DNA of 41,050 nt, taken from assembly GCA_002753275.1 (NCBI GenBank), contig PEAA01000016.1, positions 1 through 41,050 of the forward strand, read 5' to 3'. Source of the stretch: Zetaproteobacteria bacterium. GTDB taxonomy: Bacteria > Pseudomonadota > Zetaproteobacteria > Mariprofundales > Mariprofundaceae. Of the stretch, positions 1-7,456 are shown one piece after another. How positions within the stretch are numbered: the first letter of the stretch is position 1; each line of letters opens with the position of its first letter. The notes under the pieces were generated by a model, which did no database searches, was not told the origin of the DNA, and worked only from the letters and a program-made list of their open reading frames with translations. A program made the translations under genes and the position numbers.

Positions 1-118
1 GGGTGGCCCTTGCCATTCGCTAGTAGTTAGCATCTAATAACGGCATAAGCCGCTAAGGATGGTGACCTTCCTACAGAGGACTTTCACCTCATTAGTTCAT
101 GCCCATGCTGGGCGTACA
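1..118 (-). mobile_element. Group II intron (class C-like), 5' end of ribozyme domain I, partial
   Basis: Read on the minus strand, this stretch resembles the 5' end of a bacterial class C group II intron. It starts GTACGCCCAGCATGGGC at about 117, or GTGTACGCC at 119. It then carries the hallmark GGTGAAAGTCC (88-78) and, further in, GCAAGGG followed by CCACC (13-1). Those blocks and their spacing match the start of IIC introns as I remember them. The upstream exon on the same strand ends ATTTGT, close to the TTGT-type insertion site of this class. The intron-encoded reverse transcriptase and 3' end would lie left of the window. The intron lies antisense to the cassette genes, as known for IIC-attC introns. 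The exact first base is uncertain by 2 nt. Confidence 0.7.
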
Positions 119-166
119 CAAATTGCTCGTGTGGGACGCTGCGCGCCCATGAGCCCGGTCGTTAGC
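118..166 (+). other. Right half of an attC-like recombination site, interrupted by the intron
   Basis: The last 26 bases (141-166) match positions 2110-2135 at 23 of 26 positions, both ending CCCGG-N-CGTTAGC. The GTTAGC end is like the R' core of integron attC sites. The matching left half (GCTAAC...) is not visible because the group II intron occupies the adjoining DNA to the left. This marks the upstream boundary of the restriction-modification cassette. Confidence 0.6.
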
Positions 167-187
167 TCTCAATAAAAGGAAATTAAG

Positions 188-970
188 ATGAATGAAAGCC
201 CCGCAAAATATTTTAAAAGATACAGAGAGTCTCTAGGTTTCACAAGTCAGAATGATGCGAAAGTATTCCTTTCGGGAAAAGATGTTCCTGTAGGAGTGGA
301 TTACGAATATATCGACAGACTGAATGAGAGACTGAAAGAAATATCATCAAAGGTTAGTGCTATTAAAAGCACGGATATTAACATCAATAATATTGATAGC
401 TTTGTTAATGAACATATACAATGTCCTTATGAGACAATGAAAAGTTCTGGTCTATTACCTAGACTTAACAACCAAGGAAGAAGACCTGAACAGGTTCTCT
501 TTTCTTGGCTGAGAGGGTATGTCATAGCGGAGATTTTCACTCCTTCTATCGCAAAAATATTTGATGTCTCAATCACTTCAATCAATCAAATCGGGGATGA
601 TGACTTGAGGAATATTGACACATTCAGAAGAAGCCCTAAGGCAGATTTGGAAATAATAAAAGATAATCAACGAATCAGAATTGAAGTTCAGTCCGGATTT
701 CAGGGAATTAATGATATTAAAGAACATAAAGTCAGGGAGGCGCGTAAAGTATTTGAAGAAATAGGCGAGCACTCTATATGTATCCATATTGACCTTTTTA
801 ATGGTCAAGTTGCTTTTGTTAAGCTCGATGCTATTGAGGATAACGATGTTAATTTTGTAACTAGACAGCAAATGGAAGGGCAAAGTGTTTTTTCAATAGA
901 TCAGAATTTCTTCAAATGGAGACTACTTGATCCAGCCCCTTCTTTTGATGATTTGGAGTTGGATATATGA
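188..970 (+). CDS. Probable type II restriction endonuclease, specificity unknown
   Basis: A 260-residue protein whose gene overlaps that of a cytosine-5 DNA methyltransferase by ATGA (967-970), the usual layout of a type II restriction-modification pair. Residues 153-168 contain an Asp, then 12 residues, then Glu-Val-Gln (D153...E166-V-Q168). This fits a PD-(D/E)XK nuclease core in which Gln replaces the Lys, as in some type II enzymes. I see no signal peptide or membrane segment. The start has a good ribosome binding site (AAAGGA, 176-181). The gene is clearly AT-richer than the chromosomal genes further right, suggesting transfer, and it lies directly after an attC-like site, so it is probably the first gene of an integron cassette. 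The family name and recognition sequence cannot be deduced; the nuclease call rests mostly on the partner gene and the weak motif. Confidence 0.72.
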   Translation: MNESPAKYFKRYRESLGFTSQNDAKVFLSGKDVPVGVDYEYIDRLNERLKEISSKVSAIKSTDININNIDSFVNEHIQCPYETMKSSGLLPRLNNQGRRPEQVLFSWLRGYVIAEIFTPSIAKIFDVSITSINQIGDDDLRNIDTFRRSPKADLEIIKDNQRIRIEVQSGFQGINDIKEHKVREARKVFEEIGEHSICIHIDLFNGQVAFVKLDAIEDNDVNFVTRQQMEGQSVFSIDQNFFKWRLLDPAPSFDDLELDI

Positions 971-2121
971 ATGGTCCAATAGCAGTAGAGCTTTTTTCAG
1001 GGGCGGGAGGGCTTAGCATTGGGTTGAAAAAAGCAGGTTTCAGAATTGTTTTGGCAAATGAGATAGAAAAGGACTTTGCTACCACATTTGCGTTAAATCA
1101 TCCCGAAACGAAAGTGTTATGTGACGATATCCATAATATTAATTTCCGAGAAGAGGTAGAAAAGCTGGGGGAATCTAAAGTAGATTTGCTATCTGGAGGG
1201 CCACCGTGTCAAGGTTTTAGTACCGTGGGTTCCAAGAATGAAAAAGACCCTAGAAATAGTTTGTTTTATGAATATTTACGAGCGGTTAAAGAGTTAAGCC
1301 CCAGTTATATCATTTTTGAAAATGTGGCAGGATTTAAGAACATGTATGAGGGCAAAGCATACAATGCCCTTATATCCGAATTAAATGATTTGGGGTACGA
1401 AAGTGATTCAGCAATACTTGAGGCATCAAACTTTGGGCTTCCACAAATAAGAAAGAGGACTATTATAGTTGGATGGAAGAAAGGGAGAAGTCCGGTGTTT
1501 TTACCCGTTCCTACACATAGCCTTAGTGAAAATCTTTTCGGATTAAAAGATAAGTTGACTTTAATGGATGCAATTTCTGATTTACCTGAGTTAAGTGAAA
1601 ACGACAGTACCACCTCTTATTACTTACCACCTCAGAATTATTACCAAGACGAAATGAGAAAAGGAGTTCAGAAGGAGGAACTAACCGAACACAACAGTTC
1701 TAACTATGGGTCAAAAATGCTTGAAATACTTTCGTTGATTCCTGACGGGGGTAGTGTAAATGACTTGCCTGAAAGACTCAGACCAAAAAAATATTTTTCA
1801 AATACATACGCGCGACTACTCCCAAACCAACCTGCACCGACAATAACAAGAAATTTTGGAACACCTTCATCATCAAGATGTGTGCATCCGTATCAAAATC
1901 GGGCACTAAGTACAAGAGAGGGGGCTAGATTGCAGGGATTTCCTGACAGTTATATTTTCTATGGCAGTAAAACATCTAAAAACTTACAGATTGGGAATGC
2001 AGTACCCCCAGTCTTCGGCAGAGTAATTGCCGAATCAATAATAGAAACCATTAAAAATGAAAAAGCTAACAAATATCTGCACATGGACACTCATTCCGCT
2101 CTGTACCAAGCGCGCCCCTGA
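967..2121 (+). CDS. DNA (cytosine-5-)-methyltransferase of a type II restriction-modification system
   Basis: A 384-residue enzyme that methylates C5 of a cytosine in DNA using S-adenosylmethionine, protecting host sites from the partner nuclease. Canonical motifs are visible in order: motif I VELFSGAGGLSIGL (about 7-20), motif IV GGPPCQGFS with catalytic Cys81, motif VI ENV (118-120), motif VIII QIRKR (160-164), then a variable target-recognition region, and motifs IX-X near the end (RLQGFPDSY, then QIGNAVPP). Length is normal for the family. It is translationally coupled to the upstream nuclease gene by an ATGA overlap. The last 18 residues and the stop codon are encoded inside the attC-like site 2065-2135, typical of integron cassette genes. 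The target sequence is unknown. Confidence 0.95.
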   Translation: MNGPIAVELFSGAGGLSIGLKKAGFRIVLANEIEKDFATTFALNHPETKVLCDDIHNINFREEVEKLGESKVDLLSGGPPCQGFSTVGSKNEKDPRNSLFYEYLRAVKELSPSYIIFENVAGFKNMYEGKAYNALISELNDLGYESDSAILEASNFGLPQIRKRTIIVGWKKGRSPVFLPVPTHSLSENLFGLKDKLTLMDAISDLPELSENDSTTSYYLPPQNYYQDEMRKGVQKEELTEHNSSNYGSKMLEILSLIPDGGSVNDLPERLRPKKYFSNTYARLLPNQPAPTITRNFGTPSSSRCVHPYQNRALSTREGARLQGFPDSYIFYGSKTSKNLQIGNAVPPVFGRVIAESIIETIKNEKANKYLHMDTHSALYQARP

Positions 2122-2135
2122 TCCCGGGCGTTAGC
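2065..2135 (+). other. attC-like cassette recombination site
   Basis: A 71-bp element that begins GCTAACAAA and ends CCCGGGCGTTAGC. The outer six bases are perfect inverted complements (GCTAAC/GTTAGC). The ends resemble Vibrio-type attC sites (TAACAAA...GGGCGTTA), and the GGAC about 20 bases in resembles an L'' box. The 3' part repeats the sequence at 141-166. It overlaps the end of the methyltransferase gene. No integrase gene is in view, so this may be a cassette array far from its integrase or a cluster lacking one. Confidence 0.65.
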
Positions 2136-2208
2136 AGTGGTAATCCCCCCGAAAACTAACAGGAGTCAAAAGTAGAATTTTCTTTAAGGTAACAGAAGGA
2201 GATTCTAC

Positions 2209-2290
2209 ATCAAGAAATCACGACATTCAGACAGTCAAATTATGTCGATGCTGAAGCAGGCGGAGGGGGAATTCCTGTACATGACCCTTT
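2209..2290 (+). pseudogene. IS3-type transposase OrfA relic (N-terminal fragment, frameshifted)
   Basis: In one frame the DNA reads IKKSRHSDSQIMSMLKQAE (2209-2265), very like the start of IS3-family OrfA proteins (KKSRFT..QI...LKQAE). After a frameshift in the following G-run it continues GIPVHD, matching the next OrfA segment. The initiator codon is ATC instead of ATG, and nothing recognisable as the rest of the transposase follows. It is a short decayed fragment between the cassette end and the cytochrome gene. The rest of 2136-2377 shows no gene. Confidence 0.55.
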
Positions 2291-2377
2291 GTTTTTTCAC
2301 ATTATCGATGAAGATGGTTGTCAATTTAAGAAAAAAAAGCATGATTGAGCGCTTAATGATTCAACTGGAGGGATTGC

Positions 2378-3202
2378 ATGATTAAAAAACTACTCCTTAC
2401 GGCAGCATTGGTTGTTTTACCATTATCCGCCGTACACGCATCGGATGACATGGATAGCATCGATGGCAAGAAAATTTTTCAAAACAACTGTGCCAAATGT
2501 CATGCCATGGATGGAACGGTCAGTGACTATGGAAAGACGCTGCAACCCTTTCCTGCCCGCAATTTGCGTGCCCTCGCACCCTATGCCGACAAAGATGAAA
2601 TTCGCCGTGTCATTACCCACGGAACGCATGATTCAGATATGCGTGCAATGAAATATGTCCTAGATGGTTTAGAGATCGAGGCTGTTGTTGATTACATTTC
2701 CACATTCACTTACACCCCTGACCTCCAAAATGGTGCAACCCGCTTCCAACAGGTTTGTGCGACATGCCATGGTGCAGATGGTCGCGCTAAGACTGGGGTT
2801 GGCGCAAAAAATCTTGTTTACTCGCAACTAACCTTGAATGAAAAAGTTCATACCATTCGTTACGGTCGCCCTGGAACCTTAATGTTGGCCAAACATCATC
2901 AACTGAACAACACCGACATTGCGGATATTGCCAACTATGTCCAAGGATTACGACGCAGTGGTGTCGCAACCATTGGTCACAACCTTTACGATAACAATTG
3001 TAAATCCTGCCATACCACGCCCGCATCGATCAAACTGGTTGGCAATGCTGCAACCGCCAAAGTGATCACCGATCTGAGCGACTACATGATCGACCTACGC
3101 ATTCGTCATGGCCGCCATGTACGCCGTGCTGGTGAGCATATTGTCAAACTGACCGATGATAACATTCAAGATATCATTGCTTATATGCGTGCGGAACAAT
3201 AA
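2378..3202 (+). CDS. Exported tri-haem cytochrome c
   Basis: A 274-residue periplasmic c-type cytochrome. Residues 1-21 form a Sec signal peptide (KK, hydrophobic core, VHA cleavage). Three covalent haem motifs follow: CAKCH at 38-42, CATCH at 127-131 and CKSCH at 208-212. The first two belong to full class I-like domains with plausible distal Met ligands (around M88-M91 and M169). The third domain is short and degenerate. The start is supported by a strong GGAGGG seven bases upstream. The hemN gene begins at the very next base after the stop, so the two are probably co-transcribed, which links haem synthesis with a haem protein. An electron-transfer role is inferred; the partner oxidase or reductase is not visible here. 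Confidence 0.9.
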   Translation: MIKKLLLTAALVVLPLSAVHASDDMDSIDGKKIFQNNCAKCHAMDGTVSDYGKTLQPFPARNLRALAPYADKDEIRRVITHGTHDSDMRAMKYVLDGLEIEAVVDYISTFTYTPDLQNGATRFQQVCATCHGADGRAKTGVGAKNLVYSQLTLNEKVHTIRYGRPGTLMLAKHHQLNNTDIADIANYVQGLRRSGVATIGHNLYDNNCKSCHTTPASIKLVGNAATAKVITDLSDYMIDLRIRHGRHVRRAGEHIVKLTDDNIQDIIAYMRAEQ

Positions 3203-4621
3203 GTGACACCTAGCGATACAGGAGCCACACCATCATGTGGCTCCAATCCACTGTTTGATTTAGCACTGATCAAGAAATATGACCAAGCTGGACCTCGCTA
3301 CACCTCTTACCCCACTGCCCCCATGTTTCATGAGGGAATTAATGCGGGCGTCTATGCCGAAACCTTAACGCAGGCAAGCCAGACAGATGCCCCACTTTCA
3401 CTCTATATTCATATCCCATTTTGTAACACCGTATGTTACTACTGTGGTTGCAACAAAATCGCCACCAAACAGTATGATCGGGCCGAGCCCTACCTGCAAT
3501 TGCTACTAAAAGAGATCGACATGATTGCTGCACGCGTGGGCAATCAACGCCCTGTATCGCAAATTCATTGGGGTGGTGGCACGCCCACCTTTTTCAATGA
3601 TACGCAAGTGCAAACCCTCTTCGACCATATTCGCCAAAAATTCCACACATTGGATGATGCCAATGCTGAATACAGCATTGAAATTGACCCGCGCGAATGC
3701 AGTGAAAACACCGTCAACACCCTGCGGCAATGCGGGTTCAATCGGATGTCACTGGGCGTTCAAGATTTCAATCCTATTGTACAAAAAGCAGTCAACCGTA
3801 TTCAAAGCAAAGAAGAGACGCTGACCGTCCTCAATCAGGCACGCGAACATGGTTTTAAATCGATCAACATCGATTTGATGTATGGGCTACCGCACCAGAC
3901 GCTTGTATCATTCAATGAGACCCTAGAGACTATTATTGAATTTTCGCCCGACCGCATCGCCCTTTTCAACTACGCCCACCTTCCACACATGTTTATGCCG
4001 CAACGCCGTATCAATGATAGTGACTTGCCGACGCCACAAGAAAAACTCAACATTCTTGAACACAGCATCACCAAACTCCTTGATGCAGGCTACATCTTTA
4101 TTGGCATGGACCATTTCGCCAAACCCGATGATGAATTGGCGATTGCGCAACAACAAGGAAAGCTCTACAGAAATTTCCAAGGTTATTCGACCCATGCAGA
4201 TGCCGATCTGATTGGTATTGGATTGACCTCTATTGGTTATGTCGATGGCAACTTCTTTCAAAATGCCAAAGAGATGGATGAATATACAGCGGCCATTGAA
4301 TCACAACAATTTGCGGTATTTCGTGGCTACCACCTCACCGATGAGGATCAACTGCGCCGCCATGTCATTATGCGTTTAATGTGTGACTTTGCACTCAATT
4401 TCAATGAAGTATCGAAAACCTTTGCGATCAACTTCCATCAACACTTTGCTGATGCTTTGATTGATATTGAACCGATGCAAAACGATGGTTTAATCGAGCT
4501 CAATGAATCAGGGCTCAAGGTATTGCCTTCGGGTCGTTTATTAATTCGCAACATTGCCATGCTGTTTGATGAACATCTACGCAAAAAAAGTGGAAAAAAC
4601 CAATTTTCCAAAGTCATATAA
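3203..4621 (+). CDS. hemN: Oxygen-independent coproporphyrinogen III dehydrogenase HemN
   Basis: A 472-residue radical SAM enzyme that oxidatively decarboxylates coproporphyrinogen III to protoporphyrinogen IX without oxygen, in the cytoplasm. The N-terminal YDQAGPRYTSYPTAP segment is typical of HemN. The iron-sulfur motif is C74-NTV-C78-YY-C81-G-C83, with the extra Cys characteristic of true HemN rather than HemW. GGGTPTFF follows, then a C-terminal HemN domain. Length is close to E. coli HemN. The likely start is GTG at 3203, immediately after the cytochrome stop, with a weak ribosome binding site, suggesting translational coupling. It allows haem synthesis at low oxygen, consistent with other haem proteins in the window. 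Confidence 0.95.
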   Translation: MTPSDTGATPSCGSNPLFDLALIKKYDQAGPRYTSYPTAPMFHEGINAGVYAETLTQASQTDAPLSLYIHIPFCNTVCYYCGCNKIATKQYDRAEPYLQLLLKEIDMIAARVGNQRPVSQIHWGGGTPTFFNDTQVQTLFDHIRQKFHTLDDANAEYSIEIDPRECSENTVNTLRQCGFNRMSLGVQDFNPIVQKAVNRIQSKEETLTVLNQAREHGFKSINIDLMYGLPHQTLVSFNETLETIIEFSPDRIALFNYAHLPHMFMPQRRINDSDLPTPQEKLNILEHSITKLLDAGYIFIGMDHFAKPDDELAIAQQQGKLYRNFQGYSTHADADLIGIGLTSIGYVDGNFFQNAKEMDEYTAAIESQQFAVFRGYHLTDEDQLRRHVIMRLMCDFALNFNEVSKTFAINFHQHFADALIDIEPMQNDGLIELNESGLKVLPSGRLLIRNIAMLFDEHLRKKSGKNQFSKVI

Positions 4622-4641
4622 AACCATTTCACGAGGTTATC

Positions 4642-5130
4642 ATGCTGCATGAACCTGAGCGCTTTCGCAGCGAAGCCTATCTTGCTGTCATTGATAGCTC
4701 ACCATCCTCCAACACGGTGCAATACCACCACGAAAGCATTCAATCGATGGAAAATATTGCCAAATCCACCTACCCCGCAGAGTGCTGTGGCTTGATCATT
4801 GGCACATTGACCGATGGAATTTGGCATGTGCATGATGTTCGTGAAGCGAAAAATTTAAATGCTGAACGCGCCAATGATCGCTTTCAACTTGATCCCGATG
4901 CCTACCAAACGCTTGATCGTGAACTTAAAGGAAGTCCCAATGAGATCATCGGGGTCTTTCACTCCCATCCTGATTGCCCTGCCAAACCTTCGCCCACCGA
5001 CATTGCCCACGCGTGGGAAGGATTCATTTACCCCATCGTTGCCGTTGACCAAGGCGAAATTCACTCGATACAATCATGGGCTCTCAATGCCAAAGGCGAT
5101 CAGTTTCAGGAAGTAACCATTCACGCATGA
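4642..5130 (+). CDS. JAMM/MPN+ (M67 family) zinc metalloprotease
   Basis: A 162-residue protein with a complete JAMM zinc-binding signature: Glu47 in PAECCGLIIG, then H107-S-H109-P, S117 and D120 (HSHPDCPAKPSPTD). Bacterial members cleave C-terminal extensions from ubiquitin-like sulfur carrier proteins or hydrolyse similar isopeptide bonds; no sulfur carrier gene is nearby, so the substrate is unknown. It has an about 30-residue N-terminal extension before the domain. ATG 4642 has a GAGG nine bases upstream. The stop overlaps the start of the next gene by ATGA, so the protein is probably co-translated with the TPR lipoprotein. Confidence 0.88.
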   Translation: MLHEPERFRSEAYLAVIDSSPSSNTVQYHHESIQSMENIAKSTYPAECCGLIIGTLTDGIWHVHDVREAKNLNAERANDRFQLDPDAYQTLDRELKGSPNEIIGVFHSHPDCPAKPSPTDIAHAWEGFIYPIVAVDQGEIHSIQSWALNAKGDQFQEVTIHA

Positions 5131-6899
5131 ACTACTCAAAAAAAGCCACCTTCACACTGGCCATCATAACGGCAATCAGCTTCAATGCATGCCAACACAC
5201 CCCACCCCAAATGGGTGGGCAAGAAGATAAAAGCAGCACAAAGGCATCAATACCATCTGACGCCCACACAGCAGATACCCATTCACTGCAAGAGATGCCA
5301 ACAGACTTCTTATGGCTGGCAGCACAAGATGCCATTGCCCATCAAAAAATTGATCTTGCCATCTACTTTTTAACTGCGCTCACCCAAAAAACAGCTGATC
5401 ACCCTCCGCAACTTGCACTGTCTGAACTGCTTATCCAGACACGACACCCAGCAGATGCCATTGCCCATTTGGACAAGATACTGGCAGATCAAACCATTGC
5501 ATCTGACACATCAACACCCGAACAACTGAATGCATATTTAATGAAATCACGCGCCCTTTTTATGCAGGAAAATTTCATACAAGGCCTACAACTGCTAAGT
5601 GACATCAACACATTTCATCCTGAAATGTTATCGGCCCGTTTGCTACACGCGCGAATTTTAATCAATCAAAAACGGTACAATGAAGCCCTTGAGGTAATCA
5701 ATCAGGGTATCTCGCACGAGGATCACTTTGCACTACGAAATCTGCAAAGCGATCTCTATCTTCAGATCAACCGATCGGATAAAGCCATTGAATCGTTGCA
5801 AGCCATGCAGGCCCTCGTACCTGAAGATGAGACTGCGATCATCAAGCAAGCGGGCATCTACATTCACCAACAGCAACAACGACTGGCTGAAAAACTTTTG
5901 GTCGCCGCCATACCTGCCTATCAAGCCAATACTGGCATGCGCGAACTTTTGGCCAGTATTTATGTCGAGCGTGGCAACATTGATGAAGGTATTGCCATCT
6001 ATCAATCGCTGCTGCAAGAGTCTGGGGAAGATGTCTCTTACCTTGGCACCCTTGGAATCATCTATTTCAGCCAACAAAACTATCAACAAGCCGCCAATTA
6101 CTTCGACCGGGCCTACGCAGAAAACCCTGATGAAAAAAATACTTTTTATCTTGCTGCGAGCTTAGAAGCACTTGAAAAAAACAGTGAGGCTATTGCGCTA
6201 TTCAAACAGATCACCAAAACGCCAACGCCGATGCATCAAGAGATCATGCTACGGTTGGCACGCTTAGAGATGATTGAAAAATCATACCTTGATGCGGAAC
6301 AACATCTTCAAATGCTCATCCAGGAACAGCCCTCAAAACTGGCCTACTCCCTCCTCTCCAACCTCTATCTCATCACCCAAGATTATCAAAAGCTCCTTGA
6401 TGAAACCGACATTGCCGCCGAATCTGAAAATTGGGTTACAACAACCCTGCTTTTCAATCGCTCCGTAGCTTATGAATCGTTGAAACAGTATCGCTATCTC
6501 GAAGATAGCTTAAAAGCACTATTAGAAATGGATGCCAACCATCCCGAAGCGCTCAATTTTTTGGGGTACAGTTATGTGGAACAAGGAATCAAACTCGATG
6601 AGGCCAAAGCTCTGATTGAGCGCGCACTCGCCATCACCCCTGACAATGGCTACTACATCGACTCCCTGGCATGGCTATATTTTAAACAAGGCCATTACCA
6701 AGAAGCGTTAGCAACACAAACCCAAGCCATCGCCATCTTAACCGATGACCCTGTGATGTTTGAACATTTGGGTGATATTTATTGGATGCTGAACGACCAT
6801 CCGCATGCCATTGAAGCGTGGAACAATGCACTAAATGCAAAGCATAGCGACCCAGCCATGATTCAAAACAAAATCGCCCATGGTCTTACAACGCATTAA
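5127..6899 (+). CDS. TPR-repeat lipoprotein
   Basis: About 590 residues. The best start is ATG 5127, which overlaps the previous stop (ATGA) and gives a clean lipoprotein signal peptide ending FNAC (Cys22); an upstream in-frame ATG at 5076 only adds non-signal residues. The remainder is helical and built from tetratricopeptide repeats, for example around LGTLGIIYFSQQNYQQAANY and LNFLGYSYVEQGIKLDEAKA. Such proteins are scaffolds for protein-protein contacts at the envelope. A TPR gene directly before lolB-ispE is also found in Pseudomonas. It ends in TAATG, sharing one base with the lolB start. The exact partner is unknown. Confidence 0.85.
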   Translation: MNYSKKATFTLAIITAISFNACQHTPPQMGGQEDKSSTKASIPSDAHTADTHSLQEMPTDFLWLAAQDAIAHQKIDLAIYFLTALTQKTADHPPQLALSELLIQTRHPADAIAHLDKILADQTIASDTSTPEQLNAYLMKSRALFMQENFIQGLQLLSDINTFHPEMLSARLLHARILINQKRYNEALEVINQGISHEDHFALRNLQSDLYLQINRSDKAIESLQAMQALVPEDETAIIKQAGIYIHQQQQRLAEKLLVAAIPAYQANTGMRELLASIYVERGNIDEGIAIYQSLLQESGEDVSYLGTLGIIYFSQQNYQQAANYFDRAYAENPDEKNTFYLAASLEALEKNSEAIALFKQITKTPTPMHQEIMLRLARLEMIEKSYLDAEQHLQMLIQEQPSKLAYSLLSNLYLITQDYQKLLDETDIAAESENWVTTTLLFNRSVAYESLKQYRYLEDSLKALLEMDANHPEALNFLGYSYVEQGIKLDEAKALIERALAITPDNGYYIDSLAWLYFKQGHYQEALATQTQAIAILTDDPVMFEHLGDIYWMLNDHPHAIEAWNNALNAKHSDPAMIQNKIAHGLTTH

Positions 6900-7456
6900 T
6901 GGTTGCACGGATCAAAAGCGCACTCTTCACACTGTGCTGCCTTTACTTCACAGCATGCACCCTCATCGTTCCCGAAGAGCCACTGTTGACGCAAACAACC
7001 TCTGCGCCTCTCCCCCATTTCAGCACCGAACAACTCCAGGCCTTGCAGGGGCGTATGATTGTTATTTTACCCACACAACGGTACCAACTTCTCATGCAGT
7101 GGCATCAATTAAGCAGCGATGAAGGAAACATTGTACTCACCCATGCCGCCAGTGGTCGCATCGCTGAAATGGCGTGGCACAAACCCCAAATGTATTGGCG
7201 TGACAACCACGATCAGCCCAACTGGTCACGCATGACAGAAGCCTATCTCCATGAAAAAGGGATGGTCCTGAAACCTTGGGAGATTTCTCAACTTCTTCAG
7301 GGTAAAATGTTTGCACATTTCAAAAGCCGTGATGGCAGGGTTTGGGAAGGCACTTTCAAAAAACAATACCTTAAAATTGAATGGATCGCTGAAAAGGGCA
7401 AGCTTTTAATTGAATCGCTCACCAAAGGTCAGCAAGCGATTCTAATCCTTCAATGA
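6899..7456 (+). CDS. lolB: Outer membrane lipoprotein receptor LolB
   Basis: A 185-residue lipoprotein that receives outer-membrane lipoproteins from LolA and inserts them in the outer membrane. The signal peptide ends YFTAC with lipidated Cys20. The mature part has the LolB pattern: LQGRMIVI, a GNIVLTH...GRIAEM strand, a W-rich middle and a C-terminal LKIEWI strand. Slightly shorter than E. coli LolB. It begins within the TAATG of the TPR gene, and its stop overlaps ispE (ATGA), the conserved lolB-ispE arrangement that supports the call even though LolB sequences diverge. Confidence 0.88.
   Translation: MVARIKSALFTLCCLYFTACTLIVPEEPLLTQTTSAPLPHFSTEQLQALQGRMIVILPTQRYQLLMQWHQLSSDEGNIVLTHAASGRIAEMAWHKPQMYWRDNHDQPNWSRMTEAYLHEKGMVLKPWEISQLLQGKMFAHFKSRDGRVWEGTFKKQYLKIEWIAEKGKLLIESLTKGQQAILILQ

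Noticed and set aside
59-175. A short plus-strand open frame (MVTFLQ... ending before the nuclease gene)
   Set aside because: It overlaps the group II intron 5' end and the attC half-site; the RNA features explain the sequence better than a protein.
5076-5126. A longer start for the TPR protein at 5076
   Set aside because: It gives a non-signal N-terminus inside the JAMM gene, whereas 5127 gives a coupled ATGA start and a lipoprotein signal.
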